Source: an uncultured Opitutia bacterium (GTDB taxonomy: Bacteria > Verrucomicrobiota > Verrucomicrobiia > Opitutales > Coraliomargaritaceae). Taken from it: a stretch of 64,000 nt of DNA. Below are positions 7,989-16,876 of the stretch, in pieces. The notes under the pieces were generated by a model. That model searched no databases. It was given only the letters and a program-made list of their open reading frames with translations, and had not been told where the DNA came from. The stretch covers positions 62,001-126,000 of the forward strand of contig CAKZOI010000021.1 of assembly GCA_937136395.1 (NCBI GenBank). Reading direction: 5' to 3'. Position numbers and translations under genes: made by a program. Positions within the stretch are counted from its first letter, which is position 1. Each line of letters opens with the position of its first letter.

Positions 7989-9030
7989 TTAGACGGCTTC
8001 ATGTTTAACATCAGTGCTTACTTTGAGTTCTAATGATTCGATCAGTTGTGGCATTTTTTTGAGACCTTTGATCCGATGGAAGACTTACGGTGCGAGTATA
8101 AACCACTGGCCAGCCAGCGATCTGCTTGATCGGTATGCTCACGCCATCGCGAGACGCGGCCGATGTGTCGGCGTAGGTTTTAGAAGATGTTTTCAATACA
8201 GTTGTCGAGAGTAAGGAGACGCTCAGTTCGTTGGAGACTTCGAGCCTTGCAAGTGTCAGCAACTCCGAACCTGCTTCCTCTAAACTGATGCGCGCTTGAT
8301 CGTTTTTATCGGCCCAAAAGAGTTCAATGGCATCGACAGCTTCCTTGCCCGTTTGCGCACCTTGGCTTTTGCGAAGCCGTGTAAATAAGCGGGCCAACTC
8401 ACCCCAATGACTCTTCGAGAGATAGCCCTGCAAGTTGCGCTCTTTATGGACTAAGCATCTTTGAATCAGCGTATTTGGATAACGCGACAAAAGCGCATTC
8501 TTCAATGCTTGTGAGCCATCGAGGACGGCCAGAAGCCTACCACCACTGGCCACTTTTAGCCCCCTGCGACTTAGACTACCCAGTAGATCTTCACAGACCT
8601 GTTGGTTCTCACTATGACCGACTCGAAAGCCTAGCACGCGCTTTTGTCCATCTTCGTTGACGGCTAAGGCAACCGTCGCTACCAATCCATCGGTGAGCAC
8701 GACAGCATCCAACATCAGGATCACCATATTAAAGTCACTCAGGTCACAGTCTTGCAGCTCTTCAACTAAAGCCGCCGACTTCTCCTGCCAAAGCCGTGAG
8801 GACGAACTGTGGCTTTCTTTGGCCACTTCTGTCTCACGTAAACTCGCTATCCAACGCGTGCTCACCCCGCGTAAGGTCGCACGCATCATTGACTCCTCCC
8901 AGGCATCCTGTGACTGCGCGAGCTTCCAACTTGTTAAACTGATCTCTTGACTGCCGCCATTTACACCACCTTTTCTCACACGTGGACGCTTCCGGGTTCG
9001 AGTCTGGAAGCCTGTTTTGAAACAATAGGT
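7989..9030 (-). pseudogene. IS256-family (Mutator-type) transposase, frameshifted remnant
   Basis: The main open frame (8011-8979) shows family blocks: MLDAVV with the first catalytic Asp, LGFRVGHSENQQVCEDLL, then VLDGSQALKNAL with the second Asp and IQRCLVHKERNLQGYL. Towards its end the reading frame moves: the family's continuation (NLRRHIGRVSRWREHTDQAD, then FHRIKGLKKMPQLIESLEL and STDVKHEAV) appears in the other two frames, interrupted by a stop, finishing at a TAA at 7989. The N-terminal part before 8979 (KTGFQTRTRKRPRVRKGG, closed by a stop) is also truncated. Such elements move by DDE cut-and-paste or copy-out; this copy should be inactive. Its terminal repeats were not located. Confidence 0.8.
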
Positions 9031-9212
9031 TTAATTAATTGGGAAGCCTCACCGTGTATAGATCGACGGCTCAGTTGCAGAAGTTGCCAATGGACAAAAC
9101 GATTGCTCAAGCCACTTTGCCTGAATCTGCATATATTTTTTGAGGAATCCGATTTAAGCTCGAATGTCACACAATGGTAATTAAGAATTTACTTATGGCA
9201 TGACTTACTTGG

Positions 9213-9241
9213 TTGAATGCTGATGAACCACTGTCTAAATA
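9213..9241 (+). promoter_or_regulatory. Candidate sigma-70 promoter of the uronate operon
   Basis: TTGAAT (9213-9218), a 17-bp spacer and TAAATA (9236-9241). The predicted start falls at about 9248-9249, i.e. at the ATG of the first gene, so the message would have little or no leader. Confidence 0.45.
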
Positions 9242-9248
9242 CTGATAT

Positions 9249-10121
9249 ATGAGATTACTGACATCACTATTTCTCTCCTTACTTTCATGCACCCCAATAG
9301 TATCCGCGATGGCGGTGCCCGCGACTGAAGCGGCTACTTATTGCCGTTTCGTGCCAGAGCGAGCAGACGATTTTGCATGGGAGAATGATAAAATTGCCTT
9401 TCGAGCATATGGTCCTGCACTTAGAGAAAAAGCTGAAGATAGTGGCTTTGACTGCTGGTTGAAGCGCGTCGATTACCCGATTATTGACAAATGGTATGCG
9501 GGCAATGCGGCAGGCCAGTCGTATCATGTTGATCATGGTGAAGGGTATGATCCCTATAAAGTCGGCGCTTCACGTGGTTGCGGTGGCTTGGCCCTTTGGA
9601 TTGATGGTGAGATGGTGAGCTCAGATGTTTACACCGCTTGGGAGATCTTGCAAAATGGTCCAGAGCAATCGGTATTTGTGCTGACATACGAGTGGTCGCA
9701 CGCAGGTGACTCATACAAAGAAGCAAAGCAGATTACTATCAAGTTGGGAGAGCGCTTGTTTCATTCGAAGTCGACCTTCTGGAAGAATGGCGAACTGGCT
9801 ACGGATCTACCAATTGCAATTGGCTTAGTTATGCATGGCAAAGCAGACGACATCTCAAAAGATCTCAAGGCTGGCTGGATTTCATATTGGGAAACGCTTG
9901 ATGGCGATGGTCTAGGCACGGGAGTCGTGATCGACCCAACTCGTATCGAGAGCTTTGAGCTTATTGAGTCTAAGGTGAAACTGGAGAGCCATGTTTTAGT
10001 CATCACCAAAACTGATGCTTCTGGTCAGGTCGAATATGCGACAGGTTACGGATGGGAGCGGGCAGGGGAGGTTACCACGCCTGCACAATGGAATGACTAC
10101 CTTGCAACTTTTAACAAATAA
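9249..10121 (+). CDS. Secreted DUF4861 protein of the uronate operon
   Basis: 290 residues with a signal peptide (about 1-22). The body carries the DUF4861 signatures ERADDFAWENDKIAFRAYGP, the CWLKRVDYPIIDKWY block, YHVDHGEGYDPYKVG and SRGCGGLALW. The family is common in polysaccharide utilisation loci for pectin and other uronic-acid glycans; its catalytic role is not well established, and it adopts a beta-sandwich like other carbohydrate-active folds. First gene of a tight operon with kduI (14 bp gap), a BNR propeller and kduD, so a job in trimming or binding unsaturated uronate oligosaccharides is inferred from context. Likely periplasmic. Confidence 0.7.
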   Translation: MRLLTSLFLSLLSCTPIVSAMAVPATEAATYCRFVPERADDFAWENDKIAFRAYGPALREKAEDSGFDCWLKRVDYPIIDKWYAGNAAGQSYHVDHGEGYDPYKVGASRGCGGLALWIDGEMVSSDVYTAWEILQNGPEQSVFVLTYEWSHAGDSYKEAKQITIKLGERLFHSKSTFWKNGELATDLPIAIGLVMHGKADDISKDLKAGWISYWETLDGDGLGTGVVIDPTRIESFELIESKVKLESHVLVITKTDASGQVEYATGYGWERAGEVTTPAQWNDYLATFNK

Positions 10122-10135
10122 ACGAATTAACTATT

Positions 10136-10966
10136 ATGGACGTTAGATATACAGTTGGAGTCAACGAATACAAACGAATGGATACGCAGGAGTTGCGTGA
10201 TGCCTTTATGATCGAGGCCTTATTCACCGACGGTGGATTAAATTTGCTCTATTGTGAGGTGGAACGAGGCATTGTCGGTGCTGCGGTGCCGACAAGTGAG
10301 ACATTGACTTTGGAAGCGGGCAAAGAGTTGGCCGCAGACTTTTTCTGCCAACGTCGCGAAGTAGGTGTATTAAACATCGGTGGTAACGGATCGATCACAG
10401 TTGATGGCACCGAGTATCCTATGGAAAACTTGGATGGTTTGTATATCGGTCGCGGATCGAAGGAAGTGAGCTTCAATAGTGCTGACGCCTCCGCGCCCGC
10501 ACGTTTCTACCTCGTGAGCTATCCGGCGCATGCTGAATACCCGACGACTCATGCGAAGAAAGCAGATGCCAATGCCTTGCACCTAGGCACGGTTGAAGAT
10601 GCCAATAAGCGCACGATTTATCAGTATATCCATGAAAATGGTATCAAAAGCTGTCAGTTGGTGATGGGCTTTACCGCACTTGAAGACGGGAGTGTTTGGA
10701 ACACCATGCCGTGCCACACACACGAGCGTCGCACGGAAGTATATCTCTATTTTGGCTTAGAAGAAGATTCGAAAGTGTTTCATATGATGGGGCCTGGCGA
10801 TGAGACGCGTCACCTTGCGATGAGTAACGAGCAAGCAGCGATTTCGCCAATGTGGTCGATCCACTCTGGGTGTGGCACGAAAGCTTACACATTCTGCTGG
10901 GCCATGGGCGGTGAAAATCAGCGGTTTGACGATATGGATCACATCGCGATTAAAGATCTGAAATAA
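10136..10966 (+). CDS. kduI: 5-dehydro-4-deoxy-D-glucuronate isomerase KduI
   Basis: 276 residues, the usual length. KduI converts 5-keto-4-deoxyuronate (the open form of the unsaturated sugar left by lyases) into 3-deoxy-D-glycero-2,5-hexodiulosonate. The zinc-binding cluster is visible: His194 and His196 in MPCHTHERRTE, Glu201 in the same block and His243 in SIHSG. No signal peptide, so cytosolic. Second gene of the operon, followed after 2 bp by the BNR protein. Together with kduD it makes 2-keto-3-deoxygluconate; the downstream KDG kinase and aldolase are not in the window. Confidence 0.95.
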   Translation: MDVRYTVGVNEYKRMDTQELRDAFMIEALFTDGGLNLLYCEVERGIVGAAVPTSETLTLEAGKELAADFFCQRREVGVLNIGGNGSITVDGTEYPMENLDGLYIGRGSKEVSFNSADASAPARFYLVSYPAHAEYPTTHAKKADANALHLGTVEDANKRTIYQYIHENGIKSCQLVMGFTALEDGSVWNTMPCHTHERRTEVYLYFGLEEDSKVFHMMGPGDETRHLAMSNEQAAISPMWSIHSGCGTKAYTFCWAMGGENQRFDDMDHIAIKDLK

Positions 10967-10968
10967 GC

Positions 10969-12333
10969 ATGCGTGTTCTGTTTCCTTCGGCTCTTATTCC
11001 GGCTGTTCTTTGTGCGCAGGCGCTTGCATCCACAATCAATTTGGTTGAGGTAAACGCGCCGACAAAGGCAGTAGCTGATGGGCAGATGGTGACCTTTATG
11101 GAGCATGCTGGTTGGTGCTGGTATCAAGACCCGCGAGCGATCGTGCATGATGGCACACTTTTTATCGGTGCCGTGCGTGGCAATGGCTCAGGTGCTGCGC
11201 ATGTAGGTGTTTTCGATCTCTCCACGATGGAACCTTTAGGAACTGTGCTGATGCAGGATAATTTTGATCGAGATGATCATAATTCACCCGTATTTCATGT
11301 GCGCGACGACGGTAGCGTCTTGGCAACCTATGCGAAACATCATCGTGATCAGTTTCACTATTCCCGCATTTCCGACTCTAGCGATCCATTAACATGGAGT
11401 GAGGAGTTTAAACATAAGCGAACTCCAAAAAGTCGAAATGATAAGGTGACTTACATGAACCTATACGAGCTAGAAGAGGAAGGTAAGTTGTATAACTTTT
11501 ATCGTGGTATCGACTTCAACCCAACTTTTGTGACGTCTACTGATGAAGGTAAGACTTGGTCAGAACCTGTGCACTTCTTTAAAAATGAGGTGGGTGGGCG
11601 TCATCGACCCTACGCCAGATATGCAAGTAACTACACGGACACGGTGTTTGTCAGTGTGACAGATGCTCATCCGCGTAACTTCGGTAACAGCTTATATTAT
11701 TTCGAGTTTCGTGATGGGAATTATTACAAGGCAGATGGTACTCTAATTAAAAACCTCGCTAGCGATGGAGCCTTGGCGCCTAGTGAAGCTGAAAAAATAT
11801 TTGTTGGTTCGGGGCAAAAACGTCAAGGGCATGGCGGTAGTGCACCAAGGGCTGCTTGGACGAGCTCTATCGCGACCGACGCTATGGGATATCCACATAT
11901 TGGATATACCCTTTATTTAGACAATGAGGATCTCCGCTTTCGTATGGCCTCATGGGATGGTCAGCAGTGGTATGATCGCGAAGTCGCCCATGCGGGTAAG
12001 TGCCTGTATCTAAAAGAGACCAGTTACACAGGCTTGATCACCCTCGATCCGATCGATCCTAGCTATGTATTCATTTCAACCGACGTGGACCCAAATACTG
12101 GAGAAGACCGCGGTGGGAAGCATGAGATCTATCGTGCACGGGTTACCAAGCACGACAATGTATCTACAATCGAATGGCAGGCGGTAACTCGCGATTCGCC
12201 AGTCAGGAACGTTCGCCCGGTGGTCTTGCGTGAAGATGATAAACGAGTCGTTATCTGGAACCGAGGGACATTTAACACTTTTGTCGATTACGATTTAGAC
12301 GCGGTAGGCTTTGTCGAATCTGTTGATAAATGA
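10969..12333 (+). CDS. Secreted BNR_4-type beta-propeller, candidate polysaccharide lyase
   Basis: 454 residues with a signal peptide (1-20). It is a BNR-repeat propeller of the BNR_4 family: a canonical Asp-box STDEGKTW (190-197), the early AGWCWYQDPRAIVHDG block, DDHNSPVFH (102-110, His104) and RHRPYARY (211-218). This family includes the seven-bladed ulvan lyases (PL24/PL25) and related lyases in which a His plus Tyr/Arg act on uronate-containing glycans. Its position between kduI and kduD, enzymes that process lyase products, supports a lyase role, but the substrate (ulvan, pectin or another uronan) cannot be told from sequence alone. Likely periplasmic or surface-exposed. Confidence 0.7.
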   Translation: MRVLFPSALIPAVLCAQALASTINLVEVNAPTKAVADGQMVTFMEHAGWCWYQDPRAIVHDGTLFIGAVRGNGSGAAHVGVFDLSTMEPLGTVLMQDNFDRDDHNSPVFHVRDDGSVLATYAKHHRDQFHYSRISDSSDPLTWSEEFKHKRTPKSRNDKVTYMNLYELEEEGKLYNFYRGIDFNPTFVTSTDEGKTWSEPVHFFKNEVGGRHRPYARYASNYTDTVFVSVTDAHPRNFGNSLYYFEFRDGNYYKADGTLIKNLASDGALAPSEAEKIFVGSGQKRQGHGGSAPRAAWTSSIATDAMGYPHIGYTLYLDNEDLRFRMASWDGQQWYDREVAHAGKCLYLKETSYTGLITLDPIDPSYVFISTDVDPNTGEDRGGKHEIYRARVTKHDNVSTIEWQAVTRDSPVRNVRPVVLREDDKRVVIWNRGTFNTFVDYDLDAVGFVESVDK

Positions 12334-12397
12334 ACGCATTTGGGCGGATAGTAATCTTGATCGCTGAGCGAGTATGTTTCATAACTAACAACACATT

Positions 12398-13168
12398 ATG
12401 AGTATTCTAGAAAATTTTTCACTGAAGGGTAAAACCGCATTGGTTACTGGCTGTAAGCGAGGTATCGGTAAGGCGATGGCCGTTGGTTTAGCGGAAGCGG
12501 GTGCGGATATTATTGGTGTGAGTGCAACCCTCGAAGCTGGCAACAGCTCAGTCGAGCAAGCTGTGACTGCCCTTGGACGTCAGTTTAAGGCTTACAGTTG
12601 TGATTTTTCGGATCGACAGGCACTCCATGCTTTTATCAAGCAGGCTAAAGCGGACTTCCCTGTAATTGATATTCTCGTGAATAATGCAGGAACGATTCTG
12701 CGTGCGCCAGCTGCCGAGCATGGTGATGACCTTTGGGATAAAGTGATTGAAGTGAACCTCAACGCACAGTTCGTGTTAACCCGGGAATTCGGCAAAGATA
12801 TGGTCGAGCGAGGAAGCGGAAAAGTGATTTTTACCGCATCCCTCTTAACTTTCCAGGGCGGTATCACCGTTCCAGGCTATGCTGCAAGTAAAGGTGGCAT
12901 TGGCCAACTCACCATGGCATTTGCTAATGAGTGGGCGGGTAAGGGGGTGAATGTGAATGCGATCGCTCCAGGCTACATCGACACTGACAATACTGAGGCG
13001 CTACGCAACGACCCCGTTCGTAGTGAGCAAATTCTAGGGCGTATACCAGCAGGTCGTTGGGGCAGTCCACAAGATTTTAAAGGGCCAATTGTTTTCTTAG
13101 CATCTGAGGCATCCAATTACATGAGTGGTCATACCATGTTGGTCGATGGCGGCTGGATGGGGCGCTAA
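12398..13168 (+). CDS. kduD: 2-dehydro-3-deoxy-D-gluconate 5-dehydrogenase KduD
   Basis: 256-residue short-chain dehydrogenase. Motifs: NAD-binding TGCKRGIG (17-24), NNAG (95-98), catalytic Ser148 and Tyr161-x-x-x-Lys165 (YAASK). KduD reduces 2,5-diketo-3-deoxygluconate, the product of KduI, to 2-keto-3-deoxygluconate. Assignment as KduD rather than another SDR rests on its place in the same operon as kduI and on the family-like opening LENFSLKGKTALVTG. There are 64 bp between it and the preceding gene, a looser joint than elsewhere in the operon. Confidence 0.9.
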   Translation: MSILENFSLKGKTALVTGCKRGIGKAMAVGLAEAGADIIGVSATLEAGNSSVEQAVTALGRQFKAYSCDFSDRQALHAFIKQAKADFPVIDILVNNAGTILRAPAAEHGDDLWDKVIEVNLNAQFVLTREFGKDMVERGSGKVIFTASLLTFQGGITVPGYAASKGGIGQLTMAFANEWAGKGVNVNAIAPGYIDTDNTEALRNDPVRSEQILGRIPAGRWGSPQDFKGPIVFLASEASNYMSGHTMLVDGGWMGR

Positions 13169-13184
13169 TTAGCTCCACTGATTT

Positions 13185-13256
13185 AGAATGTAGCTGCTTC
13201 GATCTGTTCACGCGTTGCCGATACCAGAACGGCGGCAGTGCACCGTTCTACATTCT
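13185..13256. repeat. Palindromic intergenic element
   Basis: AGAATGTAG at the left end is answered by CTACATTCT at the right, with a partly complementary GC-rich interior. It lies between kduD and the convergent fecR-like gene and may serve as a two-way transcription barrier or be a REP-type repeat. Confidence 0.4.
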
Positions 13257-13315
13257 CGTGTTCTCTTTGCTTGCGTGTGGTTAGGACGCCTGAATAAGGC
13301 ATTCATCGGTGATCC

Positions 13316-14623
13316 TTAGTGGGCACCTTCGAGCTTGATGGTCAGTCGTGGAGGCGTATTGCCTTTGTTCGAACTGAACCAAAAATCGTCGCCACCTTTA
13401 TCAAGCTTCACGACATATGTGTTGATGCCTGACTGGATGGATTCGGAACTTAGATCGAACTCAAGATCCATTCCAGCTCCGAGCCTACCGTGATGTGAAT
13501 CTACTTCCACCATTTCAGACTCTAAGACATCGTGAATCGTCGACTTTGGTGAGACTCTGAATAGACGTATCGTGCCTCGACCACCAAAGTCATTAACATA
13601 TCGTTCGACATGTAAACGAAGTCTTGCTTCAAGTATTGGGCCGGCGAGCTCTTTGCAGTCGAAGCGCAAGAAGCCGATATAGTTTCGCTCAGGGTCAATA
13701 GCGATAAATTCGTCCACCTTCTTTTTATTTAGCGTATGATTATAGATGGGTTCTTCTTCTTGGACAATAAACGCTTGGGTTTTCCAATCGCTGGACTGTG
13801 TAGATTTGGCGAGGAAGCCTGCATTGACTTTTAGCTGTTGTTGAGCGTCGAGCGAGTTGAAGCCTACTTGGCCACTTAAGACTACAAGACGTGTATAGTC
13901 TTTAGCTTGGAGCTCAAATCGGGTGCCAAGGACGACCGCTTCAGCATCTACAGTGGTTAGGCGCATTGGCTTGCCCTCACTTTGCTTAGCGACATCGGCT
14001 GTCAGTTCGCCATATTCAAGGTATATATTTTTGGCTCCATTGACTGTTGAGACAGTGAACTGCGATTTGTTTCTAAGGCCGACTGTCGTGGTTTCGCCTA
14101 GGTAACTAAATTCGAGGCGAGCGCTTTTTGGGAGTGTGATGGTATCACCTTCGATAAGCTCTGAGTGCGCTTCAAGATTTCGCAAATGGCCATTGTTATT
14201 CGCCACCACACTGTCTCCAGGGAGGGTGAAAATACTCGATATCACAGCAATGGACGCTTGTTCAACGGCGGTTGTCGTGGAGGCGACTACATTTCGAGTG
14301 AGTTGCTTCTCTTGATTGACGAACAAGGCGAAAAGTAAAAAGGCAACGCTTAGGCTAGCAGCAATGGCAACAAACGCTGGGCTCAAAAACACTCGTCGCT
14401 TGGGTTTGATAATCACAGTTTTCGATTCACGGACATACTGCTGGTCCATGTCGGAATGTATGTGGTGCAAGAGCCATTCATCTCGCGCGATGTTGGCAAA
14501 TTCTTCACGCAATACCTCGTCGCTTTTGAGCGCCTCTTGAAGCTGTTCTAACTCTTGATCGTCTAACTCACGCAAAAAGTAATCAGATAGCAGGTCGTGG
14601 GCATTATTGTTCGATGATTTCAT
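13316..14623 (-). CDS. FecR-type anti-sigma factor with C-terminal DNRLRE/CBM96-like domain
   Basis: 435 residues. The cytosolic part (1-75, LLSDYFLRELDDQELEQLQE) looks like an anti-sigma domain; one membrane helix at 81-102; then a periplasmic FecR domain (about 150-270, with VVLGTRFELQ and LVVLSGQVGF). Unusually the protein does not stop there: residues about 290-432 resemble the DNRLRE/CBM96 beta-sandwich (YIGFLRFD, ILEARLRLHVERYV, IRLFRVSP, PPRLTIKLEG) usually found in secreted glycan-binding proteins. It overlaps the sigma gene by 4 bp, the standard ECF/FecR pairing, where it should hold the sigma factor until an outside signal arrives. Confidence 0.75.
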   Translation of the reverse strand: MKSSNNNAHDLLSDYFLRELDDQELEQLQEALKSDEVLREEFANIARDEWLLHHIHSDMDQQYVRESKTVIIKPKRRVFLSPAFVAIAASLSVAFLLFALFVNQEKQLTRNVVASTTTAVEQASIAVISSIFTLPGDSVVANNNGHLRNLEAHSELIEGDTITLPKSARLEFSYLGETTTVGLRNKSQFTVSTVNGAKNIYLEYGELTADVAKQSEGKPMRLTTVDAEAVVLGTRFELQAKDYTRLVVLSGQVGFNSLDAQQQLKVNAGFLAKSTQSSDWKTQAFIVQEEEPIYNHTLNKKKVDEFIAIDPERNYIGFLRFDCKELAGPILEARLRLHVERYVNDFGGRGTIRLFRVSPKSTIHDVLESEMVEVDSHHGRLGAGMDLEFDLSSESIQSGINTYVVKLDKGGDDFWFSSNKGNTPPRLTIKLEGAH

Positions 14624-15165
14624 GGGCGCGCCTCCATATCTTTGAGTCTAAACTCAACACATTTTCGGAGCTCTAGTTTTAGGCGTTTTAAAAGTGAGTA
14701 AATGCCCTGTATTGGCCGTTTTAATTCTTCGGCGATCGTATGGCAGCTCTTGTCATGCATATAGCGTAGTCTGACAACTTCCTTTTGTTTGCTTGGTAAT
14801 TTCCCGATACAAGTATTGAGCGCCTCACGACGATTGGCAATTAAGTCGCTCTCAAAATTACTGTAATCGGAGATGCATTCTTCGAGAATATCTAGGCTGA
14901 CATTACGGCTGTTTCGCCCTTGGGACGTATACCATTTTTTTATGTGATTTTTGGCGATGCCGATAAACCATGGGGCTGGGTTTTTATCAAAATCGTAACT
15001 GCTAGCTTTTTGAGCCGTCACAATCGCCACAGACTGCAGAATGTCCTCGGTAGCATGATAATTCCGAGTGGCCGAAAAGATGTATCCGCGCAATTTGCTC
15101 TGTTGCGCGTAGAACTGTCGTAGGAGACGTTCTGTCTTTTCGGAGTCTGGATTATCCTGGTTCAC
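14620..15165 (-). CDS. ECF sigma factor (sigma-70 family)
   Basis: 181 residues with sigma region 2 (about 25-80: ATRNYHATEDILQSVAIVT, then PAPWFIGIAKNHIKKWY) and region 4 (about 120-175: LPSKQKEVVRLRYMHDKSCH, IAEELKRPIQGIYSLLKRL), joined by a short linker and no other domains. This is the RpoE-like/ECF build seen in many Verrucomicrobia and Planctomycetes. Its stop overlaps the start of the FecR-type anti-sigma gene (ATGA), so the two are translationally coupled. Targets are unknown; the neighbouring uronate operon is a candidate by proximity only. Confidence 0.85.
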   Translation of the reverse strand: MNQDNPDSEKTERLLRQFYAQQSKLRGYIFSATRNYHATEDILQSVAIVTAQKASSYDFDKNPAPWFIGIAKNHIKKWYTSQGRNSRNVSLDILEECISDYSNFESDLIANRREALNTCIGKLPSKQKEVVRLRYMHDKSCHTIAEELKRPIQGIYSLLKRLKLELRKCVEFRLKDMEARP

Positions 15166-15306
15166 AGGTATTATTACTGATTGGGCTGCAAATTAGGCAC
15201 CAAATCTTCAAAGAATACAGTTTTATTGCTGAGTCTTCAATTCGGGTATCAGCTTTTCAATTGATTATAAGGTGAAATCGGACGATCTATCTATCCAAAA
15301 GACAAA

Positions 15307-16179
15307 ATGGAGCCCATTTACATCAATTCTGCGATCGCGGCCCTCGGCTATGCGATCGCCGCCACACTTTCTAAACACGCACTTGCGCAAGGGGCAGGGA
15401 TTCTTCGGCTATCATTTGTTGCGAATTGGCTCTTTTTACCCGTCTTTGCTTTGCTCTTAATTGGGCATGAGTTCAGTTTTCCACTGTCTTACATCGGCTT
15501 CCCATTGCTTACGGGGCTATTTTTCTTTCTCGGGCAGATGTTTACTTTTGCGGCAATACGCTTGGGAGATATTAGTTTGCAGACTCCAGTCATGGGGACG
15601 AAGACCGTCTTTGTGGTGCTGATTGCATTGGCTTTGGGCACGGAGCCAATTTCAAAATCGATCATTCTTGCGGCAGTGGTTTCGATGTTTGGGGTGGCAT
15701 TGCTTGGGTTTTCTGGGGGTGGGGCACGACGTGTGGGGATGACTTTATGCCTCGCATTACTAAGCTCATTATTCTTCGCCGCAACGGATATGATGGTGAG
15801 CGCCTATGGCAGTCAGTTTAATGCCTCTGTATTTATTTTTATCGTGATCTTGGTCAATGCGGTGCTGTCGCTTCTATTGGTGCCGTTTTTCGATGAACCG
15901 CTCATTAAGATGCCCAAAGCGGCCTGGACTTGGGTTTTGGTCGCAGGGGTGATTATGGCCGCGCAGGCATTATTGCTCAATTATACACTGGCTCACTATC
16001 AAAATGCAGCGGTGTTTAATGTCGTCTATAGCACGCGCGGCCTTTGGTCGGTCGTGATCGGTGTGGCGCTGGCATATTTTTTGCGAATGCCTACGAAGAA
16101 AGGCGACGGTCGGCTTTGGGTGATGCGTTTAACTGGCGCACTAATGATGTGTGCTGCGATTCTTATACTCCAATTTTAG
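15307..16179 (+). CDS. EamA/DMT-superfamily membrane transporter
   Basis: 290 residues with about ten hydrophobic helices in two repeated halves, the EamA (10-TMS drug/metabolite transporter) pattern: small first helix, Gly-rich packing motifs, and the boundary between halves near residue 135 (LLGFSGGGARRVGMTL). Such permeases export or import small metabolites; the substrate cannot be told. Start is the ATG at 15307, 141 bp from the divergent sigma gene, so a promoter for each should lie in that gap. Confidence 0.75.
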   Translation: MEPIYINSAIAALGYAIAATLSKHALAQGAGILRLSFVANWLFLPVFALLLIGHEFSFPLSYIGFPLLTGLFFFLGQMFTFAAIRLGDISLQTPVMGTKTVFVVLIALALGTEPISKSIILAAVVSMFGVALLGFSGGGARRVGMTLCLALLSSLFFAATDMMVSAYGSQFNASVFIFIVILVNAVLSLLLVPFFDEPLIKMPKAAWTWVLVAGVIMAAQALLLNYTLAHYQNAAVFNVVYSTRGLWSVVIGVALAYFLRMPTKKGDGRLWVMRLTGALMMCAAILILQF

Positions 16180-16211
16180 GCGCTGACCAAACGGTGCCAT
16201 AGTTCAGCATT

Positions 16212-16727
16212 TTACCGATTCCAAGGCATCTTTGACAGCATGATTCCCATGCCGCAGGTGTCTGTGACTCCCGCGAAGACAAGACCTGCACCGACAAAAG
16301 CCGGAATACCCAAAAAGCCTGCATGCACCTGTAGCCCGAGCAATGTGCCCACAAAGACGAGACCACCTGCTACGATACGGACCTGTCGCTCGATTGATAT
16401 TGTTCCTTTACCATAATTCATATCGAGACCATGCTCGATTGCTGCCGCGGTGCCTCCTTCAACGACGATCACGTTTTGATGTCCTGCACGCGTCAATTTT
16501 TCTGCGGCCATACTGGCACGCTTACCGCTTTGGCAGAGCACGTAGACGGGGTTCTCGGTCCCATGCTGTTCACAGAAGGAAGTGGGGTCGAGTTGATCCA
16601 GTGGCTGGAGTTGCGCTCCATTGACATGAGCTGCCTTAAACTCTCCAGGTGTGCGCACGTCGATCACAGTGCTCTGATTTGCTAATAATTGCGGTAATTC
16701 GTGCGGTGAAATGGTATTTTGACTCAT
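16212..16727 (-). CDS. Membrane-anchored rhodanese (YgaP-like)
   Basis: 171 residues: a rhodanese domain (about 1-105) with the active-site loop CQSGKRA and nucleophile Cys65, then a DUF2892 pair of hydrophobic helices (about 118-160) that anchors it in the inner membrane with the catalytic domain in the cytosol. E. coli YgaP has this build and transfers sulfur from thiosulfate. It converges on the EamA gene with 32 bp between stops. Confidence 0.8.
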   Translation of the reverse strand: MSQNTISPHELPQLLANQSTVIDVRTPGEFKAAHVNGAQLQPLDQLDPTSFCEQHGTENPVYVLCQSGKRASMAAEKLTRAGHQNVIVVEGGTAAAIEHGLDMNYGKGTISIERQVRIVAGGLVFVGTLLGLQVHAGFLGIPAFVGAGLVFAGVTDTCGMGIMLSKMPWNR

Positions 16728-16876
16728 AAATGTATACGCTATTTACACTTTAAAAGAATTCAAGACTTGGCGCACAATCAACAGCCGCTTTAATCCCGCA
16801 CTTCACTTTCTCGAATTTCTAGTTTCGAAACCTTCGGGCGAACTTCTAGATTCTAACTTCTCGCTTTTATTATATT

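Noticed and set aside
8011-8979. Reading the 322-codon frame as an intact transposase
   Set aside because: Family sequence continues in the other frames past stops towards 7989 and the start is truncated, so it is a remnant.
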